Shown here: one piece after another, positions 7,925-16,191 of the stretch
Layout of the letters: each line of letters starts with the position of its first letter
How positions within the stretch are numbered: the first letter of the stretch is position 1
From: DAOTVS01 sp034436375
GTDB lineage: Bacteria > Chloroflexota > Anaerolineae > SpSt-313
Assembly (NCBI GenBank): GCA_034436375.1
Contig: DAOTVS010000069.1
Coordinates: 1-34,142 of the forward strand
DNA: 34,142 bases
Reading direction: 5' to 3'
The notes under the pieces: model-generated
Databases searched by the model: none
Seen by the model: the letters and a program-made list of their open reading frames with translations, nothing else
Told to the model about the DNA's origin: nothing
Program-made: the position numbers and the translations under genes

Positions 7925-10900
7925 ATGAGACTTTACCCTGCCGGGGCCGGGCTTCCTGCGGGAAATGCCCCTTTGCTGGAAGGCGCTGCACCTGCCCGGC
8001 GCGGAAACCTTCACCCTTCACTGCCCGGCATTCTGGCTGCCCTGCTCGTGGGGGTGCTCACTGCCCAGCCCATGCTGGCCATCGGCCGCCTGGCGCCAGG
8101 GGATGATACTGTTTTCCACCTGCAGCGGCTGGTGCAGTTCGACCTGCTCCTGCGCCAGGGCAACCTTTTCCCGCGCTGGGCGCCGGAGCTGGCGCGGGGG
8201 TACGGTTTCCCGGTTTTCAACTACTATAGCCCCCTGCCCTATTACCTGGCCGAGCTGTTTCATCTGGCAGGCCTGCAGGCCGGCCAAGCCCTGCTCGTCG
8301 CCTTGATAGCGACCCTCTCGCTGGCGTCACTGGGAATATACCTGTGGGTGCGCAACCTGGCGGGCGAAGCGGCTGCCCTGCTGGCGGCGGCGGCCTATGC
8401 CCTGAGCCCGTACATGCTCCACAACCTCTATGTGCGGGGGGCGCTGCCCGAGCTGCTGGGGCTGGCCCTGCTCTCCTTCGTGCTCTGGGCCCTGGAGCGC
8501 CTCAACGCCCGGGGCCGGGTGCGTTACGCTATCCTCGCCAGTTTGCTCTATGCGGCGCTGGCGCTGAGCCATAACGTGACCGCGGCGTTGGGCAGCCCTA
8601 TTCTGGTGGGCTACGTGCTGTTGCTGGCCTGGACTGGAGGTGCACCACGCTGGCGTCGCTTCCTGCTGCTGGGCTGGCCGTTGCTCTTGGGGTTGGGGCT
8701 CAGCGCCTATTTCTGGCTGCCCGCCCTGGCCGAGCTCAACCTGGTGCAGATAGCGCGCCTGACGGCCCTGCCCACCCTGGATTACCACAACACGTTCCAG
8801 AGCCTGCAGACCCTCTTCCATCTGCCGCCGCCTCTGGGCCTGCCCTGGATCCGCTATCCGATCCTGCGCAGCGTGGCTGACCCGACCGCCGCTCTGGCGT
8901 TGGTGGGGCTGGTCGCCGGCGCCCTGGGCGCTGTGGCCGCGGGGCGCAGCAGCTGGCACATTCGGGGCCACGCCCTGTATCTGGGCCTGGTGGCCGTCGT
9001 GTCGCTTTTCATGATCGTGCCCTGGTCGCTCCCGCTATGGACCGCTTTCCCCGCGCTGGCAGAGATCCAGTTCGCCTGGCGCTTCCTGGGGCCGGCCAGC
9101 CTCGCCCTGGCCTCCCTGGCCGGCCTGGGTTACGCGTTCCTGTTCCGGTGGGCTGCGCGCCGGCCCTGGCTCACAGGCCTGGCGCTGGCGGCGCTCGTGC
9201 TTGGGTTGTGGCTCTATGTGCGCCCCTGGCAGGCGCTCTCTCCGCTGTGGCCCGAGCCCGACGCCACCCTGGCCGACATCCTGAGCTACGACCGGGCAGC
9301 TACCCTTAGTGTCGGCACGACCGTTACCGGCGAGTTTCTGCCTGTCGCCGTGCAGGAATTGCCCCCCGCGTACAGCGATACGCTGGACCCCGGGCGCGCG
9401 CGACTCGACCCCCGGTGCCTGCCCGCGGGAGCACAAGTCGGTGGGGCGCAGTACACGGGTGAGCGCTACGAGGTGGACCTGGAGAGCCCCGTGCCGTTCA
9501 CGGCCGTTTTCAACACCTTTTACTTCCCCGGCTGGCAGGCTGAGATCAACGGCGCCCCTGTGCCCGTGACGCCGAGCTCGCCCTATGGGTTGATCAGCTT
9601 TCCCGTGCCCGCGGGCAGGCAACACCTGGTGGTGCGCTTCGGCTCAACCCCGGTGCGGAGCCTGGCCGTTGGGCTCTCGCTGGCTAGCCTGCTGGCGCTG
9701 GCTGTCACGGCGCTGTTGGGGCGCCGGGGGCTGTGGCCGGTGCAGGCCGGTTGGATAGCCGGCTCAGTGAAGACCGACGCTGAGCACACCGCCGTGCGCT
9801 CCTCCGCAGTACCGGCCCTGTTGCTGGCGTTGGCTGTGCTGGCGCTGATCGCCGGCAAGTCGGCCTGGGGGCAGCCGCGCTGGAACGGCCTGCACAGTGC
9901 GCCCTTTGCTCTGCCTCTCAATGTGGACTATGCGCACAAGCTGCTCCTGATCGGCGCTGACCCCGTCCCGGCGACGCCCTCCGGCGGCAGCGTGGAGGTC
10001 GCGCTCTACTGGCGCGCCCCGGCCAAGCTGGACAGCCAGTATAGCGTGAGCCTGCAGCTTGTGGATGACCGGGGCCAGATGGTGGCGCAGCATGACAATC
10101 AGCACCCGGGCGATTACCCCACCAATCTGTGGCCGCAGACCGGCTATTGCCGCGACCTTCATCGCCTGGTTATCCCACCCGGCACCCCCCCGGGCACCTA
10201 CCACCTGCGGGTCAGCGTCTACCCTTACGGCCAGCCGGCCAGCACCCTGGACGTCCTCGACTCGGGGGGCACGCCGCAGGGCATGGCCGCCGATGTGGCC
10301 ACGCTCACCGTTACCCGGCCGAGCCTCACCTGGCATGCACAGGCCCCGGCGCCGGCGGTGCGTCTGGAGCGCGCGCTCGGCGATAGCCTGGCGTTCCTCG
10401 GCTACGATACGCTCCAGCCCCAGGTCAAGACGGGGGAGACCCTGACCTGCGCCCTCTACTGGCAGGCGAGCCGGTCCCCGGCGGTGGACTTGAAGGTGCA
10501 GTTCCAGTTTCTCGATGAGGCCGGCGCTGTGGTGTACCGTGTGGATGCGCCGCCCGTGCCGGGCTATGGCACCGCGCAGTGGCGGCGGGGGGATGCCTGG
10601 CGCGGCGTGGAGCTGTTGCCCATCCCGCCGCACCTCGCGGGCCGCTACACCCTGGCTGTCGGCCTGCCGGGGGAGCCGGGCATCATCCTCGGGCAGATCA
10701 ACGTCGTGGCGCCGCCACATGTGCTGACCCCGCCGCCCACAGCCCACGCGCAGACAGCGGCCTTTGGCAACCTGGTTACCCTCACCGGCTATGACCTGCC
10801 CGGCGAGGCCCGGCCCGGCCAGACCGTGACGCTGCAGCTCGTGTGGCGCGTGGAGAGCGAGACGGCGGAGCCGTACAAGACCTTTGTGCACCTGCTAGAT

Positions 10901-11140
10901 GCGGAGGGTAAGATGGTCGCCGGCAGTGACGCTGTGCCCGGCGCCTGGCAACGCCCCAGCCCCAGTTGGATCGCCGGCGAGTATATCACGGATCCCCATC
11001 CCCTGCAGCTGCCGGCGGATCTGCCGGCGGGCCAGTATCGCCTGGAGGTGGGGCTCTACGATAGCGCCACGCAGAAGCGCCTGCCTCTATGTGATGGCAG
11101 AAATGCCTTGATCCTGTCGCAGCCACTGGTGGTGCGCTGA
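7925..11140 (+). CDS. Large polytopic membrane protein (PTPS-related/YfhO-like) with three C-terminal beta-sandwich repeats
   Basis: A 1071-residue inner-membrane protein. Residues about 20-460 form many hydrophobic helices broken by an early loop containing GDDTVFHLQRL, as in the '6-pyruvoyl-tetrahydropterin synthase-related' membrane family, whose fold resembles GT-C/YfhO glycosyltransferases. A non-cytoplasmic domain follows with FYFPGWQAEINGAPV and a VPAGRQHLVVRF strand, also typical of YfhO-like proteins, then further hydrophobic segments. The last 420 residues hold three related beta-sandwich units, each with a 'G.tvtvaLyWra' strand, a 'qlvDe.G' strand and a closing 'lP...paG.Y.L.vglY' strand. 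A role in transferring lipid-linked sugars is an inference; no catalytic residue is proven. ATG 7925 is weakly supported by AAGG. Confidence 0.75.
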   Translation: MRLYPAGAGLPAGNAPLLEGAAPARRGNLHPSLPGILAALLVGVLTAQPMLAIGRLAPGDDTVFHLQRLVQFDLLLRQGNLFPRWAPELARGYGFPVFNYYSPLPYYLAELFHLAGLQAGQALLVALIATLSLASLGIYLWVRNLAGEAAALLAAAAYALSPYMLHNLYVRGALPELLGLALLSFVLWALERLNARGRVRYAILASLLYAALALSHNVTAALGSPILVGYVLLLAWTGGAPRWRRFLLLGWPLLLGLGLSAYFWLPALAELNLVQIARLTALPTLDYHNTFQSLQTLFHLPPPLGLPWIRYPILRSVADPTAALALVGLVAGALGAVAAGRSSWHIRGHALYLGLVAVVSLFMIVPWSLPLWTAFPALAEIQFAWRFLGPASLALASLAGLGYAFLFRWAARRPWLTGLALAALVLGLWLYVRPWQALSPLWPEPDATLADILSYDRAATLSVGTTVTGEFLPVAVQELPPAYSDTLDPGRARLDPRCLPAGAQVGGAQYTGERYEVDLESPVPFTAVFNTFYFPGWQAEINGAPVPVTPSSPYGLISFPVPAGRQHLVVRFGSTPVRSLAVGLSLASLLALAVTALLGRRGLWPVQAGWIAGSVKTDAEHTAVRSSAVPALLLALAVLALIAGKSAWGQPRWNGLHSAPFALPLNVDYAHKLLLIGADPVPATPSGGSVEVALYWRAPAKLDSQYSVSLQLVDDRGQMVAQHDNQHPGDYPTNLWPQTGYCRDLHRLVIPPGTPPGTYHLRVSVYPYGQPASTLDVLDSGGTPQGMAADVATLTVTRPSLTWHAQAPAPAVRLERALGDSLAFLGYDTLQPQVKTGETLTCALYWQASRSPAVDLKVQFQFLDEAGAVVYRVDAPPVPGYGTAQWRRGDAWRGVELLPIPPHLAGRYTLAVGLPGEPGIILGQINVVAPPHVLTPPPTAHAQTAAFGNLVTLTGYDLPGEARPGQTVTLQLVWRVESETAEPYKTFVHLLDAEGKMVAGSDAVPGAWQRPSPSWIAGEYITDPHPLQLPADLPAGQYRLEVGLYDSATQKRLPLCDGRNALILSQPLVVR

Positions 11141-11166
11141 GGATGGTCAGGCAAAGGGGAGATAGC

Positions 11167-11197
11167 CCAGGCGTTGCGCCTCGGTATGGGCGCCTGG
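11167..11197. terminator. Hairpin between convergent membrane-protein genes
   Basis: CCAGGCG and CGCCTGG are exact complements across 17 bases, and an alternative AGGCG-TTG-CGCCT stem overlaps them. It sits between the rightward gene ending at 11140 and the leftward gene ending at 11205, as expected for a shared terminator. There is no U-tract. Confidence 0.4.
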
Positions 11198-11204
11198 CAT
11201 CTCA

Positions 11205-11816
11205 TCAGCGGGCGCGGCCGTAACGCCGGTAGTTTCCCAGCCGCAGGCGCCGGAAGAATTCGCCGACCACCGCGATGATCACCACACCGGCCACGATGAA
11301 AGAGGCATCGAGGAAGGTCGCCTTGAATACACCGAGGGCAATGAGCAGGGTGGTCGCCGCCGCCGGCGGGTGCGAGACGCCGGCCAACAACACTCCACCT
11401 TCCGTGATTACCATAGCGATGGTCGCGGCAAAGACGCGCGCCGTGGTGAGGTTGCCCAGGGTAAAAACGGAGGGCTCGTAGGCGATGCCCAGGGCAAAGA
11501 CGGCCAGGTAGCCGGCGAGGATAAAGTGCCCCCCGATGACGTTCTTGATCTGTGACGGAGGCTGGTCCGGGGCCTCTGTCTGCAGGTAGATCGTCGGTCC
11601 CAGGCTGGGGAAGAGCCAGAGCAGGTTGCCGGCCAGCAGCCCCAGCCCGCCGACGACGAGCGTCAGGAACCCCGCCACCAGCGGCGACCAGGCGCCGTCC
11701 GGCCAGCGTGGAGGCCAGGGGTGGGTGGTCCAGGCGTTCCTCTTGGGGATGAGCGGGATAGGTTCCGGCCTGGCAGGCCTTGCAGCCCGCTGTTTGCGCT
11801 TGGCTTGGCCAGGCAT
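11205..11816 (-). CDS. HPP-family membrane protein
   Basis: A 203-residue protein with a basic N-terminal tail (about 45 residues) and four to five hydrophobic segments. The family signatures are visible: LFPSLGPTIYLQTEAP near residue 70, KNVIGGHF near 92, and SHPPAAATTLLIALG near 150, which contains the HPP motif. HPP proteins are integral membrane proteins; some cyanobacterial and plastid members have been linked to nitrite transport, but function is mostly unknown. The ATG at 11816 has GGAGGG seven bases upstream. It diverges from the nitrilase-family gene over a 336-base gap. No partner gene hints at a substrate here. Confidence 0.85.
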   Translation of the reverse strand: MPGQAKRKQRAARPARPEPIPLIPKRNAWTTHPWPPRWPDGAWSPLVAGFLTLVVGGLGLLAGNLLWLFPSLGPTIYLQTEAPDQPPSQIKNVIGGHFILAGYLAVFALGIAYEPSVFTLGNLTTARVFAATIAMVITEGGVLLAGVSHPPAAATTLLIALGVFKATFLDASFIVAGVVIIAVVGEFFRRLRLGNYRRYGRAR

Positions 11817-12092
11817 GTCATTACCCTCCGTATCCTAGTACTGCAACCGCACTTGATCCAGCCGGCTCCCGGTAACAGCCGGCCAAGGTGCTGCGCGCCT
11901 GCCCGGCTCTGACCCGAATGGCTCCACTCCGGTCGCGTGCGAAGCGCGATGCCCGGATGGGATCTGCGCCCCGATGGGTAAGTACGGCTGTAGTGCTAGA
12001 GTTGGCCTCGCGGCGCCCAGCCAGCAATATGCATGCCAGAGGAGGAAGGTAACGGCCTGGCGTACCTGCTGAGAAGGGATATACGTGGTGCT

Positions 12093-12131
12093 GGAGCCAA
12101 GTCCGCTCCTGCCGGCGTTGGCGAACCGGCA
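12093..12131 (+). promoter_or_regulatory. Tandem hairpins in the leader of the nitrilase-family gene
   Basis: GGAGC-caagtcc-GCTCC is followed without a gap by TGCCGG, a ten-base loop and CCGGCA; the strong GGAGGTGA ribosome site lies only eight bases after the second stem. Such back-to-back stems next to a ribosome site suggest a leader that could control translation. I compared it mentally with TPP, SAM, cobalamin, glycine and fluoride riboswitch signatures and found no match. The remaining part of the 11817-12152 gap shows no feature I can support. Confidence 0.35.
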
Positions 12132-12152
12132 ACCCTGGGAGGTGAACCCGCC

Positions 12153-13082
12153 ATGAGTACACTCAAGATCGCCCTGCTGCAACTGACGGCCTTTGGCCTG
12201 GATCAGGAGAGGAACGCGCTCAAGGGGGAGGAATACTGCCGCCGGGCGCGCGACCTGGGGGCCGATATCGCCCTCTTCCCGGAGATGTGGAACATCGGCT
12301 ACACGGCCTACAGTGAGAACGTCTGGCGCGATGATTATGACCCGCTCAACCTCAGTCCTGAGGAGATGGCAAAGCGGGCGCAGTGGCAGGCGCTGGCCGT
12401 AGGGGCCGAGGATGGCTTTGTGGTGCGCTTCCGGGAGCTGGCCCGGCAGCTGAATATGGCCATTGCCCTGACCTACCTGGAAAAGTGGCCCGCCGCCCCG
12501 CGCAACAGTGTGTCGCTCATCGACCGGAGCGGCCGGATCGCTTTCACCTATGCCAAGGTCCACACCTGCGACTTTTCCATGGAGGCCGCCCTCACGCCGG
12601 GCGACGGCTTCCGCGTGGGCGCGCTGGATACGGCAGCGGGCCCCGTGCAGATGGGCGCCATGATCTGCTACGACCGCGAGTTCCCAGAGAGCGCGCGCAT
12701 CCTGATGCTGCAGGGCGCCGAGATCATCCTCATCCCGAACTCGTGCGATCTGGAGCAGAACCGCCTCACCCAGCTCCGCACGCGGGCCTATGAAAACATG
12801 GTGGGCGTGGCGATGGCCAACTATGCTGCGCCCGACCTCAACGGCCATTCGGCGGCTTTTGACGGCATCGCGTTCGACGCCCGGGGGCGCTCGCGCGATA
12901 CCCTCGTCATCGAGGCCGGGGAGCGCGAGGGCATCTACCTGGCCGAGTTCGACCTGGATCAGCTCCGCGACTATCGGAGGCGGGAGGCCTGGGGCAATGC
13001 CTATCGCAAACCCGGCCGCTATGGCCTCCTCACCTCCAGTGCGGTCGCGGAGCCCTTTATCCGCCGTGATGCGCGGCGGTGA
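12153..13082 (+). CDS. Carbon-nitrogen hydrolase (nitrilase superfamily)
   Basis: A 309-residue cytoplasmic amidase/nitrilase-fold enzyme, normal length. The full Glu-Lys-Cys catalytic triad is present: Glu44 in ALFPEMWNIGY, Lys135 in TYAKVHTCDF and Cys172 in MICYDREFPES. It hydrolyses a C-N bond of an amide, carbamoyl compound or nitrile; the ICYDxEFPE context is commonest in amidase and omega-amidase-like branches, but the substrate cannot be read. ATG 12153 has GGAGGTGA eight bases upstream, preferred over the upstream frame opening at 12033. Two tandem hairpins precede it. It converges on the B12-binding gene, with 48 bases between the stops and no clear hairpin there. Confidence 0.9.
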   Translation: MSTLKIALLQLTAFGLDQERNALKGEEYCRRARDLGADIALFPEMWNIGYTAYSENVWRDDYDPLNLSPEEMAKRAQWQALAVGAEDGFVVRFRELARQLNMAIALTYLEKWPAAPRNSVSLIDRSGRIAFTYAKVHTCDFSMEAALTPGDGFRVGALDTAAGPVQMGAMICYDREFPESARILMLQGAEIILIPNSCDLEQNRLTQLRTRAYENMVGVAMANYAAPDLNGHSAAFDGIAFDARGRSRDTLVIEAGEREGIYLAEFDLDQLRDYRRREAWGNAYRKPGRYGLLTSSAVAEPFIRRDARR

Positions 13083-13130
13083 TGGGTCAGCGCTACGGCG
13101 TTGGGTAGACCAGAGGCTCGTAGATCGCTA

Positions 13131-14780
13131 TCAACCCGGTGAGAGGCCGATGCCCAGCCCCGCCAGGCGCTCCTCCTCGCTGAGGGGGCAGCCGGTCGCC
13201 GGGTCGACGGCCACGCAGGCGCCCCTCGCATCGATACGGGTCGCGATCTCGCCGCGCGCAAAGGGGTTGTTGCGCAGGTGCGGGGCATCGAGCACACCCG
13301 TCGTGACCGCCCGCGCCAGGGTCGCCGGGTCGGCGAAGGGGTCTGCCACACCGGGGTCGGCGAGGGCCTGCACGCCGCGCAGGGTTACCCACGCCTCGCG
13401 CACCAGCTCTTCTTTGCGCGCCCGCACACGCGGATCGCCGGTCGGGTCGGGCTGGCCGTGCAGGGCGTTCTCGATGGCCCGGCGCGCCAGCCGGCACGAC
13501 TCGATGACATCCTCGGCCGTGGCGGCGTGATCGGCCTCGCTATAGCCCACCACATGCACGATCTGTGGGCGCAGGCTCATCTGCAGGTACACGCTTGTGC
13601 TCAGGTGCGCGCGCGCCGCATCGGGCTCGAGGGGGTAGGAGAGGAGGCCCGTGCGCGTCTGCCGCCAGATGCGGAAGGCGGGCCCGGCCAGGGGGGAGAT
13701 GATCTCTACCATAGCCAGCATCTTGGCCAGGTCCATCGCCTCCGAGAGGCCGGCGGGGCTGTTGAACATGAGCTGGGCGATATAGTCACGAACGCCGAGA
13801 GCGCGGGCATTGTAGGCGGAGAGGTAGGCCGTGGCCACGGCGACCACATCCGGCGCGTCGCGCATGCCCCAGTGATGAGGCTCGTTCAACTCCACCGGAA
13901 TGTTGCGCTCCCCATGCCAGCGCATCAGCCGCTGATGCTCGCGGATCGAGCCCTCCAGCTCCCACGGGCCGCGGCCGTCCATACGGTTGAACCAGTAGAT
14001 CGGCACGGCGCACCAGGCATTGTGGATCGTCTCCTGGTAGAGCTCGGCCAGGGGGATGAAATCGTCACACCCAGAGTAGGTGCGCAGGAGGGGATAGTTG
14101 CCCCGGCGCGAGGCGGCATAGAGGGCACGATAGTCCTCTGCCGAGCGTACCGGCACGCCCCCCGCGCCGCGGCGCGCCGGGTCCTGGCGCTCGGGGTGAA
14201 AGAAGTTGGCCTGTGCGTCCTGGTCGGTGCCGAGGGAGATTACATCCAACACCCGGGCCTCAGCGATGCGTGCGATACCGTCGCTCGTGGCCTCCAGTGT
14301 GGGCAGGCCAAAGTGGTGGCGCAGGATGGGAAAGGGGGTTTTCCAGGCGATGCGCTCCGCCGTCGTCTGCGGATAGGCGGCTCCTGCCTGCCCAGCGCCC
14401 GTCTCGCCCTTGAGATAGGCGAGCACATCCTCGGGCGAGTCCTCCCCGCCGAACACCCGCTCGAAAAAGCCGATCGCCCGCGCCCGCTCGGCCACCGGCG
14501 GTGTGCCGCCGAAGGCAAAACGCACACCCTGCCGGCGCAGGTCATCGGCCGCCTCGGCAAACTCGCCCAAAAGCCGCGCCCCCGTCTCGGGCGTCAGCCG
14601 GTAGGAGACGCCTACCAGAGCGGCCTGCTCGGCCCGGGCCGCCTCAAGCACTTGCTCAATGGGCGTGGCCGGTCCCAGGAAAACCGTCCGCCAGCCGGCT
14701 GCCTCGGCCAGCCGCAGGAAGTTCAGCACGCCGGCCACGTGCACACACTCACCCAACGCTGCGGCCACAACTGTTTTCAT
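13131..14780 (-). CDS. B12-binding mutase-like protein (glutamate-mutase/methylmalonyl-CoA-mutase fold)
   Basis: A 549-residue protein. Residues 1-135 look like a Rossmann-type cobalamin-binding domain: GECVHVAGVLNFL corresponds to the DxHxxG loop, VSYRLT to the SxL element and FGGTPP to the GG turn. His14, the expected lower cobalt ligand, is kept, but the Asp two residues before it is Cys12. The rest resembles a TIM-barrel mutase catalytic chain, with stretches such as ISLGTDQDAQANFF, ELNEPHHWGMRDAPD and STSVYLQMSLRPQIVHVVGY, and is closest in feel to a glutamate-mutase epsilon chain. It would rearrange a carbon skeleton using adenosylcobalamin, but the substrate is unknown. ATG 14780 has AGAGGTGG just upstream. 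It lies 63 bases after the small protein gene and could be the last gene of the PadR-DarA unit. Confidence 0.6.
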   Translation of the reverse strand: MKTVVAAALGECVHVAGVLNFLRLAEAAGWRTVFLGPATPIEQVLEAARAEQAALVGVSYRLTPETGARLLGEFAEAADDLRRQGVRFAFGGTPPVAERARAIGFFERVFGGEDSPEDVLAYLKGETGAGQAGAAYPQTTAERIAWKTPFPILRHHFGLPTLEATSDGIARIAEARVLDVISLGTDQDAQANFFHPERQDPARRGAGGVPVRSAEDYRALYAASRRGNYPLLRTYSGCDDFIPLAELYQETIHNAWCAVPIYWFNRMDGRGPWELEGSIREHQRLMRWHGERNIPVELNEPHHWGMRDAPDVVAVATAYLSAYNARALGVRDYIAQLMFNSPAGLSEAMDLAKMLAMVEIISPLAGPAFRIWRQTRTGLLSYPLEPDAARAHLSTSVYLQMSLRPQIVHVVGYSEADHAATAEDVIESCRLARRAIENALHGQPDPTGDPRVRARKEELVREAWVTLRGVQALADPGVADPFADPATLARAVTTGVLDAPHLRNNPFARGEIATRIDARGACVAVDPATGCPLSEEERLAGLGIGLSPG

Positions 14781-14843
14781 CCATCCACCTCTTTTGAAAA
14801 GTTGGGCCCTGCGTCGGGTGGGGCTATCACGAGCCTTGCTGGC

Positions 14844-15146
14844 TCAAGGGTCGCTGTTTTCCATGACGATGGTCCGGCCTCGCTCCGTCTCGGTGACAAC
14901 CCGGATGGAGACCTGGGGCATCACCCGGTGCACGCTGATGACCCGGCCCCCTATTTGCAGAGCCCTGGTATTCCTGGCGACTTGCTCAGGCGCCACATCC
15001 CCCCAATCGCCGCTGATATGCCTCAGCACCAGGTCGACGATCAGGTTGCGTGGGTCGCCTTCTGGGCCGGCGGCGGCGCACAGCATGAGAAAAGCAGTGG
15101 CTGTCGCGCCAACGCGGCCCGGTTTGAACAAGACTCTCTCGCCCAT
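14844..15146 (-). CDS. Small conserved 'plasmid-related' family protein
   Basis: A 100-residue soluble protein. It carries the layout of a widespread uncharacterised family: an N-terminal 'FKPGRVGATATA' stretch, then RHISGDWGDVAPEQVARN, then RALQIGGRVISVH, then a VVTETERGRT strand near the C-terminus. In typical members the last motif reads 'iWIITEADRs.TTiLLP'; here it is more divergent. Members occur on plasmids and near phage-type or replication genes and have no assigned function. ATG 15146 is preceded by AGGAAG at six bases. It lies 80 bases downstream of darA on the same strand, so co-transcription is possible. Confidence 0.7.
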   Translation of the reverse strand: MGERVLFKPGRVGATATAFLMLCAAAGPEGDPRNLIVDLVLRHISGDWGDVAPEQVARNTRALQIGGRVISVHRVMPQVSIRVVTETERGRTIVMENSDP

Positions 15147-15226
15147 AACCGGCTTCCTGACAAGCCCTCGCCCTGGCGCCCCCGGTTGAGAGAGCGCTGT
15201 GAATGGCGAGTCCTGTTGGGTCTGGC

Positions 15227-15499
15227 TTAGACCCGCTCGTAGCGTTCGACGTCAAGTACAAATACCGTCGCTCCGCTGATCTCGACACCGGCCTCTTTGT
15301 GTGGATGGCATGCTTTCTGGATGGTGGCAAGGATGCTATCGACCTTGGCATCCTCGGCGCCGATCAATATGGTGGCGTTCCCTGCACGAAGAAAGCCGCC
15401 GGTCGTGCTGATCTTCGTGGAGCGAAAGCCTTTCTCCCGCAAGGCGACAATTAGCGAGTTCGCATCGTCGCTGTGCACGATGGTGACGATCAGCTTCAT
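15227..15499 (-). CDS. darA: Cyclic-di-AMP receptor, PII-like (DarA/PstA, DUF970)
   Basis: A 90-residue PII-like trimeric signal protein. KLIVTIVHSDDANSLIVALREKG at the N-terminus (the DDAN element), then ISTTGGFLRAGNATILIGAED, are the hallmarks of the DarA/PstA family, whose members bind cyclic di-AMP through the TxGGFLxxGN segment. In Firmicutes c-di-AMP governs potassium and osmotic balance; the target of DarA is not settled. ATG 15499 has a textbook AAGGAGGTGA upstream. It follows the padR stop by 27 bases, so the two form an operon, which suggests that PadR also sets its level. The assignment rests on motif match over the whole length. No c-di-AMP cyclase or phosphodiesterase gene is in the window. 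Confidence 0.88.
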   Translation of the reverse strand: MKLIVTIVHSDDANSLIVALREKGFRSTKISTTGGFLRAGNATILIGAEDAKVDSILATIQKACHPHKEAGVEISGATVFVLDVERYERV

Positions 15500-15526
15500 C
15501 TCGCTTCACCTCCTTGGCACTCATCC

Positions 15527-16159
15527 TCAGAACTCTTGTGCTATGCCGAGCGTGCCGGCCCCTTTTCCCCGTGTGCCGGCTTGTGCCGGACCGGTAAGGC
15601 TCCGGCATTGAGCGATCGGTGCTCTGGCCTTGTCTGCCAGGAACGTCATTGCCTCATCCAACCAGGCCAGCTCTGCCCTGGCGAGCGCGAGCCCATAGTC
15701 CAGGGTCAGGCGGAGGCCAGGGTCGATGACCTCTTGCGCATCCGCCGCCAGTTGCTCCAGGCCAGGGTACTGGCTGGTAAGCTGATCTCGGCGCTGCTGC
15801 AGATGAGCAGCCAGGTCTGTAGATGGCAGACCACCCTCTACGAGCAGGCGCATCACAAAGGCTTTCAGGGGCGCGTTCTGCGCCATAGGCTGCGCCAGCC
15901 AATCGTGCAGAGCTTCTCTGCCATCTTTTGTAATGCTATAGATCTTGCGCGCTGGCTTGCCGATGGAGGGGCGGATCTCCATGCTCACCAGGCCCTCATC
16001 GAGCAAATCGTGCAGAACAGGGTACAGGCTGCCAAAGCTGGGCGTGCCGATCAACCACCCAAGGCTCTTCAAAAAGCGGTTGATGTCGTAACCCGACAGG
16101 GATTGACGCAAGAGCATGCCAAGGACGAAGTGACGGAGGCCGATCGCGCTACTCTTCAT
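15527..16159 (-). CDS. PadR-family transcriptional regulator
   Basis: A 210-residue winged-helix repressor. Residues 1-80 carry the PadR DNA-binding domain (FVLGMLLRQSLSGYDINRFL, then SFGSLYPVLHDLLDEGLV and ARKIYSITKDGREAL), and 90-180 the helical C-terminal dimerisation/effector domain (Vir_act_alpha-type). The last 30 residues form an unusual basic Gly/Ala-rich tail. The true start is ATG 16159, with GGAG six bases upstream; the frame opens further to 16231 but that would cross its own promoter. The promoter at 16190-16218 overlaps a perfect 7-5-7 palindrome lying between the -10 box and the start, so autorepression is likely. It is the first gene of an operon with darA. Confidence 0.88.
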   Translation of the reverse strand: MKSSAIGLRHFVLGMLLRQSLSGYDINRFLKSLGWLIGTPSFGSLYPVLHDLLDEGLVSMEIRPSIGKPARKIYSITKDGREALHDWLAQPMAQNAPLKAFVMRLLVEGGLPSTDLAAHLQQRRDQLTSQYPGLEQLAADAQEVIDPGLRLTLDYGLALARAELAWLDEAMTFLADKARAPIAQCRSLTGPAQAGTRGKGAGTLGIAQEF

Positions 16160-16172
16160 ATAACACTCCGGT

Positions 16173-16191
16173 ATATATCGAGTAGATATAT
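16173..16191. promoter_or_regulatory. Palindromic operator, probably for PadR
   Basis: ATATATC-GAGTA-GATATAT: two perfect 7-base arms around a 5-base centre. It covers the transcription start region and overlaps the -10 box by two bases, an ideal place for repression. It does not match the ATGT-N8-ACAT pattern described for classical PadR, so the binding protein is inferred from position alone. Confidence 0.55.

Noticed and set aside
9764..10891. A 375-codon minus-strand frame opposite the large membrane protein
   Set aside because: No domain, no ribosome site, and it lies opposite the repeat region of a well-supported gene.
12061..12090. CTGAGA in the nitrilase leader as a sign of a TPP riboswitch
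   Set aside because: The other conserved parts of the THI-box are missing, and the gene is not a thiamine gene.
13278..15230. A 650-codon open frame on the plus strand opposite the B12-binding gene
   Set aside because: It mirrors the high-GC third positions of the real gene, has low-complexity His/Gly/Arg-rich content, no recognisable domain and no ribosome site.
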